A DNA stretch of 64,000 bases from CAVRRZ01 sp963723745 (GCA_963723745.1 CAVRRZ010000005.1:620001-684000); one strand, 5' to 3'; counted from the first letter of the stretch, positions 48,414 through 58,372 are shown. The notes: generated from the sequence alone by a model not told the origin. A program made the numbers and translations.

Positions 48414-49531
48414 CGGGTGCTCGTTCCTGGAGTGGTGGGCACGGGAGAGGTGGACAGGAGGGACACGACAGCGGCGGCGAACCCGGCGGTGGACGCCGAG
48501 CCCCCGAGGTCGGGAGTGGTGATGCCGTCGGCGACGACGGCACGGACGGCGGTGTCGACGCGCCCGGCCGCGCCGACGAGCTGCGCATCGGAGCGCCGCC
48601 GGCCGAGCCAGTCCAGCAGCATGGCCCCGGACAGGATCATCGCGATCGGGTCGGCGACCCCCTGGCCCGCGATGTCGGGCGCGGAGCCGTGCGCAGCCTG
48701 CGCCATCGCGCGGGAGTCCGAGCAGTTCAGCGACGGCGCCGTCCCCAGCGAGCCGGCGAGCTCGCCGGTCAGGTCGGAGAGGATGTCGCCGAACATGTTC
48801 TCCGTGACCACGACGTCGAACCCGCCGCCGCGGCGCAGCAGGTGCACGGTCATCGCGTCGATGTGGACGTCGTCCACGGTGACGTCGGGATAGCGCCGGC
48901 CGACCTCCCGGCAGACGTCGCGGAAGAGCCCCATCGAGAGCCGGAGCACGTTCGCCTTGTGGACGACGGTCACCCTCCCCCGTCGCCGGCGGGCCAGCTC
49001 GAACGCGGCGACGGCGATGCGCTCGACCCCGGCGCGCGTCACCACGCCCATGCTGATCGCGACATCCGGCGTCGGCATGTACTCACCGGTGCCCGCGACG
49101 GTGTTGCGGTCGGCGTAGAAGCCCTCCGTGTTCTCCCGCACGATCACCAGGTCGAGATCGGGGACGACGGCCCGGCCGCGGCCGAGCGCTCGGGCCGGGC
49201 GGATGTTGGCGTAGAGGTCGAAGTGCTTGCGCAGGCCCCCGCTCGGGTTCAGCTGCGACCGGAACGGTTCGGGATAAGCGACGCCGTCCACCGGGCCGAG
49301 CAGCCACCCGTCGGTCCCGGCGAGGGCGTCCAGTGTCTCCGACGGCAGCGCGCTGCCGTGGCTGTCGATCGCCGACCGCCCCATCGGCAGCTCCTGCCAG
49401 TCGACCGGCGCCGCACCCACGGCGGACAGCGCGGCGTCGACCACCTGCCGGGCCGCGGGCACGATCTCCGGGCCGATGCCGTCGCCCGCCAGTGCGCCCA
49501 GGCGCAGGCGGCCGGATGTGCTCGGGGTCAT
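48410..49531 (-). CDS. Isocitrate/isopropylmalate/tartrate dehydrogenase-family enzyme
   Basis: A 373-residue beta-decarboxylating dehydrogenase. LGALAGDGIGPEIVPAARQV, SGGLRKHFDLYANIRPAR (substrate-binding Arg), VIVRENTEGFYADRN, VVHKANVLRLSMGLFRD (Lys/Asn), VDDVHIDAMTVHLLRRGGGF and VVTENMFGDILSDLTGELAGSLGTAPS (metal Asp) are all present, then AAHGSAPDIAGQGVADP. It oxidises a 2-hydroxy acid with loss of CO2 using NAD(P). With the adjacent RraA-like protein, it suits a hydroxy-dicarboxylate pathway rather than leucine synthesis. ATG 49531 has GGAGGAG upstream. Confidence 0.9.
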   Translation of the reverse strand: MTPSTSGRLRLGALAGDGIGPEIVPAARQVVDAALSAVGAAPVDWQELPMGRSAIDSHGSALPSETLDALAGTDGWLLGPVDGVAYPEPFRSQLNPSGGLRKHFDLYANIRPARALGRGRAVVPDLDLVIVRENTEGFYADRNTVAGTGEYMPTPDVAISMGVVTRAGVERIAVAAFELARRRRGRVTVVHKANVLRLSMGLFRDVCREVGRRYPDVTVDDVHIDAMTVHLLRRGGGFDVVVTENMFGDILSDLTGELAGSLGTAPSLNCSDSRAMAQAAHGSAPDIAGQGVADPIAMILSGAMLLDWLGRRRSDAQLVGAAGRVDTAVRAVVADGITTPDLGGSASTAGFAAAVVSLLSTSPVPTTPGTSTR

Positions 49532-49562
49532 GCGTACTCCTCCGGGATCGGTGAACCCCAGA

Positions 49563-49633
49563 TTATAAGCTGACGAGGCAGCCGGAGTGACCTCGAGCCT
49601 GAACACTACGAACAAAAGGCAGATTCTTATAAG
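49563..49633. promoter_or_regulatory. Repeated TTATAAG motif between the divergent dehydrogenase and GntR genes
   Basis: TTATAAG occurs at 49563-49569 (CAGATTATAAGC) and 49627-49633 (CAGATTCTTATAAGG, containing the perfect palindrome CTTATAAG), once near each start. AT-rich repeats are exceptional in this GC-rich DNA and are likely operators for the GntR protein. The first is also a TATAAT -10 box on the minus strand for the dehydrogenase operon. The GntR link is inferred from location. Confidence 0.5.
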
Positions 49634-49648
49634 GAGGCTAGACCGTCG

Positions 49649-50347
49649 ATGCCTGAGGGCTTCGCGACCAAGGCCGAGCGGGCGTACGCGCACGTGCGCG
49701 AGCTGATCCTGGCCGGCACCCTGCCTCCTGGGGCGGTGATCAACCAGATGGCGCTGGCCCGGCAGATCGGCGTCAGCACGACTCCCCTGCGGGAGGCGCT
49801 GCGCCGACTGGCCCAGCAGGGGCTGGTGTCCCTCGGCGCGCACCGCGACGCCCGCGTGACCCCCCTCGACGCGGCCGAGGCGCGGGATCTGCTCGAGCTG
49901 CGGCAGAACCTGGACCCGCTCGCCGCCGGGCTCGCCGCCCAGCGGCGCACCGCCGTGGATCTCGACGCCATGCGCACCGCGCTCGCCCGGCTGGAGACCC
50001 TCCCCCGGGATCCGTCGGTGGCCCAACTGGAATCGCACCGGGCCTTCCACGCAGCCGTCTACCGGGCGTCGCACAACGCCCTGCTGGTCGAGAGCCTCGA
50101 CGGGCTCTGGGACAAGACCGACCGGTACCGCCGCCACGCCCTCGAGGTGGAACGCTCGGACGCCGAGCGCGCGCAACGGGCCGCCGAGCACGGCGCCCTG
50201 GTCGAGGCGATCTCCGATCGGGACGCCGAGGCGGCGGTCGACCTCATGCGGCGGCACGTCGAGACCAGCCTCGGCGCCCGCGCGGCCTGGCGGCTGGCGG
50301 AGCGCACGAGCACGACGGCCGCAGCGACGTCCGGGCAGCGGCGGTGA
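49649..50347 (+). CDS. GntR-family (FCD/FadR subfamily) transcriptional regulator
   Basis: A 232-residue regulator. The winged helix is AYAHVRELILAGTLPPGAVI, ARQIGVSTTPLREALRRLAQ and QGLVSLGAHRDARVTPLD. The FCD ligand domain has ARDLLELRQNLDPLAAGLAA, HRAFHAAVYRASHNALLVES (metal-binding His region) and EHGALVEAISDRDAEAAVDL. FCD regulators sense organic acids or acyl-CoA. ATG 49649 follows AAGGAGG. Its stop overlaps the MFS start by 4 nt (GTGA), linking it to transport. Confidence 0.92.
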   Translation: MPEGFATKAERAYAHVRELILAGTLPPGAVINQMALARQIGVSTTPLREALRRLAQQGLVSLGAHRDARVTPLDAAEARDLLELRQNLDPLAAGLAAQRRTAVDLDAMRTALARLETLPRDPSVAQLESHRAFHAAVYRASHNALLVESLDGLWDKTDRYRRHALEVERSDAERAQRAAEHGALVEAISDRDAEAAVDLMRRHVETSLGARAAWRLAERTSTTAAATSGQRR

Positions 50348-51525
50348 GCGCAGCCGGGCGCGGCGCTCTCGTCGTCCTGCTGGTGCAGGCGGCGCTCACC
50401 CAGGTGGTGACGTTCGTCCTGCGTCCGACGTCTGCCTATCGCGCGATCGAACTCGACGTGCCCGCCGCCTGGCTGGGTGCCCTCACCGCGAGCTTCGCCG
50501 TCGTCCCGCTGCTGCTCGCCGTGCCGTCCGGGCAGGCGACGGACCGGTTCGGCGAGAAGCGGGTGATGCTGGTCGGAGCCGTGCTCATGCTCCTGTCGGC
50601 CGTCGTCTTCCTCGACGGGCGGGGCGGGGCGGCCGGGCTGGTCGCCGGCAGCGTGGTCCTCGGCACCGGGCACCTGCTGCTCGTCGTCGGTCAGCAGGCC
50701 GCCGTGGCCAACGCGGCGGGACCGGGCACGTTCGACACCGCGTTCGGTCACTACACCTTCGCCGCCTCGCTGGGGCAGGCGATCGGCCCGACGCTCATCG
50801 CCGTCGCGGGTGGCGACCGGACCATCCCCGACACCACCACGATCTTCCTGGTCGCCACCGGGCTGGGCGTCCTCCTGATCGCCTGCACCGCCCTGGTGCG
50901 GGTGGCCCCGCCACCCTCCCGCGCGGCCCGGACCGAGCACGGGGGCATACGGACGCTGCTGCGCCTGCCCGGCCTCGTCCGGGCGCTGCTGATCAGCTGC
51001 GTCGTCCTGTCGGCGGTCGACATCACGCTGGTGTACCTGCCGGCCCTCGGCGCCGAGCAGGGGCTGGCCTCGGGTTTCGTGGGCCTGCTCCTCACCCTGC
51101 GAGCCGTCGCCTCGATGACGTCCCGGTTCTTCCTCGGCCGGCTGGTCCGCTGGATCGGCCGGCGCCGATTGATGATCATCAGCGTGACCCTGTCCGCGGT
51201 GACCATGGCCGCCGCCGGTTTCGCCCTCCCCCCGCCGGTCCTCGCGGTCCTGGTCGTCCTGCTCGGCCTCGGGCTCGGGGTGGGCCAGCCGCTGACCATG
51301 TCGTGGCTGGCGGAGATGGCACCCGCCGGACTGCGGGGACGGGCGATGTCGCTGCGGCTGACCGGCAACCGGCTCGGCCAGGTCGTCATCCCGAGCGCCG
51401 TGGGTCTGGTCGCCGCCGGCGTCGGCGCCGCGGGCGTGCTGTGGGCGACGGCCGTGGCGCTGGCGCTCGTCGGAAACGCCGCCCGGAGGCTGACCGTCGA
51501 CGGCGGGCCGGGGCGGCCGGGCTGA
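50344..51525 (+). CDS. MFS transporter
   Basis: A 393-residue protein with 12 predicted membrane helices. The MFS loop motif GQATDRFGEKRVMLVG (G-x3-D-RxG-R/K-R) follows helix 2, and the repeated RWIGRRRLMIISV follows helix 8. It is translationally coupled to the GntR gene. The exported or imported compound is probably the organic acid handled by the neighbouring enzymes. No frameshift is seen. Confidence 0.9.
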   Translation: MSAAGRGALVVLLVQAALTQVVTFVLRPTSAYRAIELDVPAAWLGALTASFAVVPLLLAVPSGQATDRFGEKRVMLVGAVLMLLSAVVFLDGRGGAAGLVAGSVVLGTGHLLLVVGQQAAVANAAGPGTFDTAFGHYTFAASLGQAIGPTLIAVAGGDRTIPDTTTIFLVATGLGVLLIACTALVRVAPPPSRAARTEHGGIRTLLRLPGLVRALLISCVVLSAVDITLVYLPALGAEQGLASGFVGLLLTLRAVASMTSRFFLGRLVRWIGRRRLMIISVTLSAVTMAAAGFALPPPVLAVLVVLLGLGLGVGQPLTMSWLAEMAPAGLRGRAMSLRLTGNRLGQVVIPSAVGLVAAGVGAAGVLWATAVALALVGNAARRLTVDGGPGRPG

Positions 51526-51543
51526 TCCCCGCCCGCCCCGGCC
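51506..51543. terminator. Bidirectional hairpin between the convergent MFS and aldehyde dehydrogenase genes
   Basis: GGCCGGGGCGG (51506-51516) pairs with CCGCCCCGGCC (51533-51543) over 11 bp. It overlaps the end of the MFS gene and stops right before the stop codon of the convergent gene at 51544-51546. Confidence 0.65.
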
Positions 51544-52958
51544 TCACTCCGAGACCGGCGCCTGCCCGGTCGGCTCGTCGAGCACCCACCAGGTGCGCAC
51601 GTTGACGAACTCGCGGATACCGGCGGCGGCCAGTTCCCGGCCGTATCCGCTGGCCCGCGTCCCCCCGAAGGGCATCCGCGGCGTCGGAGGCGACGAGCGC
51701 GTTCACGAACACCGCCCCGGACCGGATCCTGCGGGCCACGCGCCACCCCTCGGTCGGGGTCGGCCGTCCAGACGCTGGCCCCCAGCCCGAACCGGGTGTC
51801 GTCGGCGATCGCGACCGCGGAGTCCTCGCCGTCGGCCACGATCACCGCGGCCACGGGACCGAAGATCTCCTCGTCGTGGGCCGGCATGCCGGGCACGACG
51901 TCGGCCAGCACCGTCGGGGCGTAGAAGCACCCGGGCCCGGGCAGCGGTGCTCCGCCGGTCAGCAGCCGGGCGCCGGCCGCGACCGACGACTCCACCTGCG
52001 CGTGGACCTCCGCCAGCAGGTCCGCGCGGGCCATCGGGCCGACGTCCGTGCCGGGCGCCTCGGGGTCGCCCACCGTCAGCGACTCGACCTCCGCGACCAG
52101 CAGGCGGGTGAACTCGTCGGCGACCGCGGAGTCGACCACGATCCGCTTCGGCGAGATGCAGCTCTGCCCGGCGTTGAGCAGCCGGCCGCGGGCGGCCAGC
52201 GCGGCCACCCGCGGCAGGTCGGCGTCGGCCAGGACGACGAACGGGTCGGACCCGCCGAGCTCGAGCACCGACTTCTTGATCGCGCCGCCGGCCGCCGCGC
52301 CGACGGCCCGGCCGGCCCGTTCGCTGCCGGTGATCGTCACCGCCCCGACCCGGGGGTCGTCGATGAGCCGCCGGATGACGGCGGGGACGTCGGGCTCGGC
52401 GATCACGAGCGCAGCGAACAGCCCTTCCGGGGCCCCGGCCGCGGCCAGCACCCGCTCGACCGCCAGCGCGCACCCCGTGGTGTTCGGCGAGTGCTTGAGC
52501 AGCGCGGCGTTACCGGCCATCAGCGCGGGCGCGGCGAAGCGGACCACCTGCCACAGCGGGAAGTTCCACGGCATGACCGCCAGCACCACGCCGACCGGTT
52601 CGTAGCCGATCCAGCTGCGGTCGGCCGAGGTCGCCACCGGCTCGTCGGCGAGGAACTCGCCGGCGTGCTCGGCGTAGTAGTCGCAGGTGGTCGCGCACTT
52701 CTCGACCTCGGCGCGCGACTCGGCGAGCGGCTTGCCCATCTCGCGCGTGACCAGCAGGGCCAGGTCGCCGGCCTCGGCCCGCAGGGCCTCCGCGGTGCGG
52801 CGCAGCACGCCGGCCCGCTCGGCGATCGGCAGTGCGGCCCAGTGCCGCTGCGCCGCGGCGGCACGGCCCAGCGCCGCGTCCACCTCCGCGTCGGTGAAGA
52901 CGGCGTACTCGGCCAGCGGCTCGCCGGTGGCCGGGTTGACGGTCGTGAGGACGGTCAT
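51544..52958 (-). pseudogene. NAD(P)-dependent aldehyde dehydrogenase (succinate-semialdehyde type), frameshifted
   Basis: The N-terminal frame (from 52958) has VNPATGEPLAEYAVFTDAEV, GVVLAVMPWNFPLWQVVRFA (NAD site), TITGSERAGRAVGAAAGG, catalytic Glu in LELGGSDPF and catalytic Cys in NAGQSCISPKRIVV. Near 51740 an extra G in GAGGGGTGG shifts the frame; the neighbouring frame then gives RSGAVFVNALVASD. A second indel near 51686 leads to MPFGGTRASGYGRELA and AGIREFVNVRTWWV, with a natural stop at 51544. Removing two bases restores a full 470-residue enzyme, so sequencing error is likely. Confidence 0.85.
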
Positions 52959-52974
52959 CGCGCGGACTCCCTGC

Positions 52975-53412
52975 TCAGGACGCCGGCGTGGCGCCGCGGT
53001 CGCTCTCGGACAGGTGCTCGAACGTCTCCCCGGTCGCGGTGATCGTCCGCGTGACGTCCCGGCCGCCGTAGACCCAGTAGATGGTCATCGGCCCGTCGCC
53101 GCGGTTGCGGAAGCAGTGCGGGACGCCTGCCGGCACCCAGGTCGCCTGACCGGCCACCAGGTCGAACTCGTCGTCGCCGACGACGGCGGTGGCCTCGCCC
53201 TCGTAGACCAGCACGGTCTCCTCGACGTTGTGCGAGTGCAGCGGGATGCCGGTGCCGGGCGTGAACACCGTCATCCCGGTGGTGACCCGGTTGTCCGCGC
53301 AGTTCCACTTGCCGACGAACGGGACGGTGACGACGCCGTTGCCGCGGTCGAACCGCTCGATCTCCTCCGGCCGCAGCACCATCGAGGGGGCGACCGGCTG
53401 CCGCCCGCTCAT
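52975..53412 (-). CDS. Cupin-domain protein
   Basis: A 145-residue single-domain cupin. TGMTVFTPGTGIPLHSHNVE (H-x-H and Glu metal ligands), then VYEGEATAVVGDDEFDLVAG and ATWVPAGVPHCFRNRGDGPM (second His) form the two cupin motifs. Such proteins are small dioxygenases, isomerases or carbohydrate/acid binders. The start at 53412 overlaps the stop of the monooxygenase-like gene by 4 nt. Its frame is intact, unlike both neighbours. Confidence 0.86.
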   Translation of the reverse strand: MSGRQPVAPSMVLRPEEIERFDRGNGVVTVPFVGKWNCADNRVTTGMTVFTPGTGIPLHSHNVEETVLVYEGEATAVVGDDEFDLVAGQATWVPAGVPHCFRNRGDGPMTIYWVYGGRDVTRTITATGETFEHLSESDRGATPAS

Positions 53413-53722
53413 GCGGCGGCCTCGGTGGTGCCGGCCGCCACGAGCATGCCCGGCGTGTTGACCTGGCCGACCAGCACGCGATCGGCGACCTCGCGCCAGG
53501 CGGCGAAGTGCGGGGCCTGCCTTGTGCGCCGCGAACGCCGCGGCGTCGTCGTAGAGCTCGTAGAGCACGAAGCGGTTGGCGTCGGCGTCGACCGAGCAGA
53601 CGTCGAAGCGGCAGGCACCCCGGCTCGTCGCGGACCGACGCCTCGGCGTTGGCGGCGATCGCGGCGAGGAACTCCTCCCGCAGCTCCGGCCGCACCTCCA
53701 GCTGGACCATCAGGCTGAACAT
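53409..53722 (-). pseudogene. Antibiotic-biosynthesis-monooxygenase-fold (quinol monooxygenase-like) protein, frameshifted
   Basis: The start MFSLMVQLEVRPELREEFLA, then AIAANAEASVRDEPGC, is in one frame. DVCSVDADANRFVLYELYDD is in a second, and HFAAWREVADRVLVGQVNTP, then GMLVAAGTTEAAA, in a third. Together they give a normal ABM-domain protein of about 104 residues, as in YgiN-type quinol monooxygenases, with one-base shifts near 53615 and 53515. It is the first gene of the operon with the cupin and aldehyde dehydrogenase. Confidence 0.8.
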
Positions 53723-53754
53723 CGCCGTCCTTCTCCCGTCGAGATATGTATGCA

Positions 53755-53770
53755 ATGCTGTATACAGCAT
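53755..53770. promoter_or_regulatory. GTATAC palindrome, probable GntR operator
   Basis: ATGCTGTATACAGCAT is a perfect 16-bp palindrome centred on GTATAC, matching the tNGTATACNa consensus of FadR-subfamily GntR regulators. It lies between the divergent operons monooxygenase-cupin-aldehyde dehydrogenase (minus) and Ldh-gntR (plus). The GntR gene at 54861 is the likely partner. A related ATATGTATGCAATG lies next to it. Confidence 0.75.
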
Positions 53771-53794
53771 CACGCCCATCGGAGGAAGGCCACC

Positions 53795-54864
53795 ATGGCG
53801 AACGACCGCATCGACGCCGAGCGCCTGCGCCGGTTCGGCTCCCGGGTGCTCCGGGCCGTCGGCGTGCCCGAGAGCGACGCCATCCTCGTGTCCGACAGCC
53901 TCGTGCAGGCCGACCTCTGGGGGCACCAGTCGCACGGCCTCCTGCGGCTGCCCTGGTACGTCGCCCGCATCCGCAGCGGTGCGATGACCGCCGTCACCGA
54001 CCCCGCCGTGCTCACCGACACCGGACCGCTCCTGCTGCTCGACGGCCGCGACGGGATCGGGCAGGTGCTCACCGACCGGGCCCGGGCGCTGGCCGTCGAC
54101 CGGGCGCGGCAGCACGGCGTGGGCGTCGTCGGCGTCCGCAACTCCAACCACTTCGGCACCGCGATGTACTTCACCCGCCGGGCCGCCCGGGACGGCTGCG
54201 TCGCGATCCTGACCACCAACGCGAGCCCCGCCATGGCACCGTGGGGCGGCCGGGAGAAGGTGCTCGGCACCAACCCGTGGTCGATCGCCGCACCCGGCCC
54301 GGACGGTCGCGTCGTCGCCGTCGACATCGCCAACACCGCCGTGGCGCGGGGCAAGATCTACCTGGCCAAGAACCGGGGCGAGCCCATCCCCGACACCTGG
54401 GCCCTGACATCCGACGGCGCGCCCACGACCGATCCGGCCGAGGGCGTGCTCGGGGTGGTCCTGCCGATGGCCGGCCACAAGGGCTATGCGATCACGCTTC
54501 CTGATGGACGTCCTCTCCGGGGCGCTGACCGGCAGCAGCGTCGGCCACCGGCGTGCACGGCCCGTACGAGCCCGACGGCGCGCAGCGGGGCCGGCCACCT
54601 CTTCCTCGCCATCGACCCGGCGGCGTTCGGAGACCGTGGACGGCTACCGGAGTCGGGTGGCGCAGCTGATCGACGAGGTGAAGACCGTACCGCTGGCCCA
54701 GGGCTTCGACGAGGTCTTCTACCCCGGGGAGGTCGAGGACCGGGCCGAGGCCGCCAACCTCGCCGCGGGCGGCGTCCTCCTCGCCGACCGAGTCGCTGGC
54801 CGACCTGCGCGAGCTCGGCGCCGGCACCGGGGTGCCGTTCCCGGACGGGACCGCGGGCCGATGA
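53795..54864 (+). pseudogene. Ldh-family (malate/L-sulfolactate dehydrogenase-type) oxidoreductase, frameshifted
   Basis: The first 230 codons are intact: LVQADLWGHQSHGLLRLPWY (catalytic His region), VVGVRNSNHFGTAMYFTRRA, LTTNASPAMAPWGG and LGTNPWSIAAPG are family hallmarks. Near 54490, frames change at GHKGYAIT and the sequence continues as FLMDVLSGALTGSSVG and later VDGYRSRVAQLIDEVKTVPL in another frame. Family members use NAD(P) to oxidise malate-like 2-hydroxy acids. Its stop (54862-54864) overlaps the start of the GntR gene. GGAGGAAG precedes the ATG. Confidence 0.85.
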
Positions 54865-55566
54865 CGACGTCACCCCCGGACCCCAGCAAGGCCGACCTCG
54901 TCTACCGGCAGCTCAGGAGCGAGATCGAGATCGGCGACGCTGCCGCCCGGCACGCCGCTGGCCGAACTCGGTCTGGTCGAGCGCACCGGCGCCTCGCGGA
55001 CCCCGGTGCGCGAGGCGATCCGGCGGTTGGCCGCCGAGGGGCTGGTCGACCTCGTCCCGCGGCAGGGCGCCCGCGTCTCGCGCGTCTCGCCGCGCAGCGT
55101 GCGCGACCTGTTCGACTTCCGGATGCTCCTGGAACCGGAGGCGATGCGGCAGGCGACCACGTCGGTGGCCACCGACCCCGCCCTGCGCCGGACGCTGTCC
55201 CGGATGCGGGCCGACTTCGAGCGGCTGCGCCAGCGCGCCCCGTCTCCGGCCCGGTCCGCCGCCTTCTACGCCCTCGCCGACCGGTTCGACTGGCGGTCAT
55301 CGACGCCACGGCCAACGAGCATCTCCGCAGGACGATCGCCGAGCTCCGGTCGCACACGGCCCGGCTGCGCAACCTGTCGCACACCGACCCGGCCGCGGAT
55401 CGAGGTGTCGGTCGCCGAGCACCTGCGCATGGTCGACGCGGTGCTGGACGGGGACGGGGACGGGGCGGCCGCGGCCTGCGCCGACCACCTCGCGCAGAGC
55501 GTGCAGACGATCTTCCGGGCCCTGGCCTCCGGGACGGACGACGACCTGGACGTGCTCGCTCAGTAG
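54861..55566 (+). pseudogene. GntR-family (FCD) regulator, frameshifted
   Basis: ATG 54861 starts MTTSPPDPSKADLVYRQLRS. An extra base near 54944 (GGCGACGCTGCC) shifts to LAELGLVERTGASRTPVREA and RRLAAEGLVDLVPRQGARVS. A base lost near 55292 and another indel near 55397 separate LADRFD from VIDATANEHLRRTIAELRSH and SVAEHLRMVDAVLDGDGDGA. In sum it is a normal regulator of about 235 residues with the FCD domain. It likely binds the GTATAC palindrome upstream of the Ldh gene. Confidence 0.82.
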
Positions 55567-55955
55567 GAGGCCTTGACGGCCAGCACGGGGCAGTGCGCGT
55601 CGAGCAGGATCCGTTGCGCCTGGCTGCCGGTGATGAGCTTGCCCGTCGCCGTCCGGCGGCGCAGACCGATGACGATCAGGCCGGCGTGCACCCGCTCCGC
55701 GGCACTCACGACCTCCTCGGCCGCCTCCTGCCCACGCACCTGCTGCTCGATCTCGTACACCACGCCGGCGGCGTCCAGCTGCTCGCGCACCCTCGCGAGC
55801 GCGCTCTCCGAGGCGAACCGGGGGTCGGCCAGCGCATCGCCGCGCGAGCTGTTCACCACGTGCAGCGGCTGCTCGCGCAGCCGCGCCTCGCTGATCGCGG
55901 CCTGCAGCGCCGCCTCGCCCTCGGGGGTGGGGACGTAACCCACGACGATCGTCAT
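55560..55955 (-). CDS. Universal stress protein (UspA family)
   Basis: A 131-residue protein starting MTIVVGYVPTPEGEAALQAA, with PLHVVNSSRGDALADPRF and AGLIVIGLRRRTATGKLITG, then SQAQRILLDAHCPVLAVKAS. The G-x2-(R)n-G-x8-G(S) loop near the C-terminus is the ATP-binding signature. An upstream ATG at 55979 is possible but less like the family. Its stop overlaps the end of the convergent GntR gene by 7 nt. Stress role and binding partner are unknown. Its frame is intact. Confidence 0.88.
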   Translation of the reverse strand: MTIVVGYVPTPEGEAALQAAISEARLREQPLHVVNSSRGDALADPRFASESALARVREQLDAAGVVYEIEQQVRGQEAAEEVVSAAERVHAGLIVIGLRRRTATGKLITGSQAQRILLDAHCPVLAVKASY

Positions 55956-56034
55956 GGGCTGCAGGGTGGCGGGCGCCACACCGGCGCGTCTGCATTGCGG
56001 AGCTAACGGACGTTTCGGTCCTTTCGGCCCCGGT

Positions 56035-56733
56035 TCAGTCCGGACGGCGGACGCCGCGCGCGGTGAACCGCCGCTCCGGCCGGCCCGCCGTGCCGTACCG
56101 CTGGCGGACGTCGGCCTCCGACGTGGCGACCAACCGTTCCAGGTAGCGCCGGGCGCTCACCCGGGCCAGCCCCGTGCGCTCGCTGCACTCGCTCGCCGAC
56201 AACCCGTCCGCCCCCGCCTGGGTCAGTGCGCGCCGGACCAGTTCGAGCGTCTCCGGCGCGATGCCCTTGGGCGTTCCGGGTGGGGCCGGCCCCTCCCCGC
56301 GGGGCAGGCCGAACATCCGGTCGACGTCGCTCTGCCGCGCCTGGGCGACACCGGCGAGCTCGCCGCGCAGCGCCGCGTAGTCGCGTGAGCCGGGCGACGA
56401 AGGTGCGCCGGTCGAACGGCTTCACCAGGTAGTGCAGGACGCCGCCGTGCAGCGCGGTCCGGACGCTGTCGACGTCCCGGGCCGCGCTGATCACGACGAC
56501 GTCCGCACCGGTGCGCGCCGTCCGCAGCCGGCGCAGCACCTCCAGCCCGGTCATGTCCGGGCAGGTAGATGTCGAGCAGCACCAGGTCCGGTTGCAGCCG
56601 CTGCACCTCGGCCAGCGCCTCGGCGCCCGTGGACGGCCGTGCCGACCACCTCGAACCCGTCGAGCGCGGCGACGAAGCCGGCGTGGACCTTGGCGACCAT
56701 GAAGTCGTCGTCGACGATCAGGACGCGGATCAC
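56035..56733 (-). pseudogene. CitB/DpiA-type response regulator, frameshifted
   Basis: From GTG 56733 the frame reads VIRVLIVDDDFMVAKVHAGF (receiver domain acidic cluster) and VAALDGFEVVGTA, then shifts. Other frames supply QRLQPDLVLLDIYLPG (phospho-acceptor Asp), MTGLEVLRRLRTARTGADVV, VLHYLVKPFDRRTFVARLT (Lys) and the C-terminal helix-turn-helix LSASECSERTGLARVSARRY, ending GVRRPD. Shifts lie near 56630, 56565 and 56395. It partners the adjacent sensor kinase and should control tctCBA. Confidence 0.8.
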
Positions 56734-58372
56734 CGGCTCACCAGCGTCGGGTGCGGCCGGCAGCCGGGCGGTGAACGTGGACCCTCCGTCGGAGGTCGCC
56801 GTGACGTCCCCGCCCCGGCGGGTGCAGACGAGGTGGACCAGGGAGAGTCCGATCCCGCGCTCGGCACCGGATGCCTGGCCGTCGCCCCGGATCGCCTTGG
56901 TCGACACCCCGCGACGGAAGATCTCCCGCTCCATCCCGGCCGGCACGCCGGCCCCGGAGTCCCGGACGACGACGTCGACCTCGCCGTCGACCAGCCCGAG
57001 GTCGACCTCGACCCACCGCTGCACGGACCCGGCCGCGGCGTCGAGCGCGTTGTCGACGAGGTTGCCCACGACCGTCGTGACGTCGACGCTCGAGCTCGCT
57101 CGTCCAGCACCGGCAGCGCGGCGTCCGGCACCGATGCGGAGGTCCACGCCCAGCTCGGCGGCCTGGCTGGCCTTGGCGATGAGCAGGGCCGCGACCGACG
57201 GGTCCGGACGGCGGCGGTCACCTCACCGCTGAACTCCGACCGGCTGGAGCTGACCCGGTGCACGAACCGGACCGCCTCGTCGGCCTCGCCGATCTCGATC
57301 AGCCCGGCGATCGTGTGCAGCCGGTTGCTGAACTCGTGCGCCTGCGCCCGCAGCGTGTCGGTGACGTGCCGGGTGAGGTCGAGCTCGCGGCGCAGCTCCA
57401 GCAGCTCGGTGCGGTCGCGCAGGGTGGTCACCGAACCGATCGAGCCGGCCCCGGCTGCGGATCGGCAGCCGGTTGACCACGAGCACCCGGCCGTGCGCTG
57501 GCGACCGCGCGGTCGCGCTCCTCCGCCGTGCTCAGCGAGCGCGTCGCGCACCTCGGCGCCCGACGCCCAGGTCGGCGAGGTCCCGGCCGAGCGCGTCCCC
57601 GGGGATGCGCAGCAGCCGGACCGCCTCGTCGTTGACCAGCGTGACCCGGCCGCGTGAGGTCGAGCCCGACGACGCCCTCGCGGATGCCGTGCAGCATCGC
57701 GTCGCGGTGCTCGACGAGGCCGGTGATCTCGGCCGGCTCCAGCCCGAGGGTCTGCCGCTTCACCCGCCGGGCCACCAGCAGCGAGCCGCACGATGCCGAT
57801 CAGCGCTGGCCAGCACCCAGGTAGGTGAGCAGGTTCGGCGCGGCTGCCGCGAGGCCGTCGAGCACCGAGGGCTAGAGCCGGTGCACCGCGACGAATCCCA
57901 GGACCCGCCGGTCCTGGTCGGACAGGATCGGCGCCATGGCCACCGCGGCCGGCCCGCGCGGCCCGTACCGCTCCCCCACCCACGCCCGCCCCTCGAGCAC
58001 CGTGCTGTCGCCCGAGCCGGAACCGGGCACCGAGTTCGGCGGGGTCGGCGGTGGCGACGACCGTGCCATCGCGCCTGCGCCACGACCACCGACGTCCGAC
58101 CCCGAGTACGCTGCGCGTGCTCTCCGCGGCCACGCGCAGGTAGGTGACCGTCCCCTCCGCCAGCCGGAACGTCTGCGGCTCGAGCGCGGTGCGGACCGAC
58201 TTGGTGTTGGCGAGGGTCTCGGCCGACGGACAGGGCGCGGCGCCCTTCGACGTCCTGCGGCCCGCTTGGTCGACTGGGCCACCGTCACCGCGGCCACCCC
58301 GACGAGCACGACGCAGATGATGACCACCTGCAGCGCGAGCAGCTGGCCGGCCAGCGACAGCCGCCGGGTCAC
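56730..58372 (-). pseudogene. CitA/DcuS-type sensor histidine kinase, heavily frameshifted
   Basis: GTG 58372 starts VTRRLSLAGQLLALQVVIIC and a membrane segment ending AQSTKRAA. Other frames give RFRLAEGTVTYLRVAAEST-like and RVLGFVAVHRL (PAS-like extracytoplasmic sensor), VLASADRH-like junction, LVEHRDAMLHGIREGVVGLD (cytoplasmic PAS), RQTLGLEPAEITG, LRAQAHEFSNRLHTIAGLIE (phospho-acceptor His box of the CitA group) and VGNLVDNALDAA plus GIGLSLVHLVCTRRGGDVTA (ATPase domain). At least six one-base shifts occur. The end probably overlaps the response regulator GTG by 4 nt. CitA/DcuS kinases sense citrate or C4-dicarboxylates. Confidence 0.78.
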
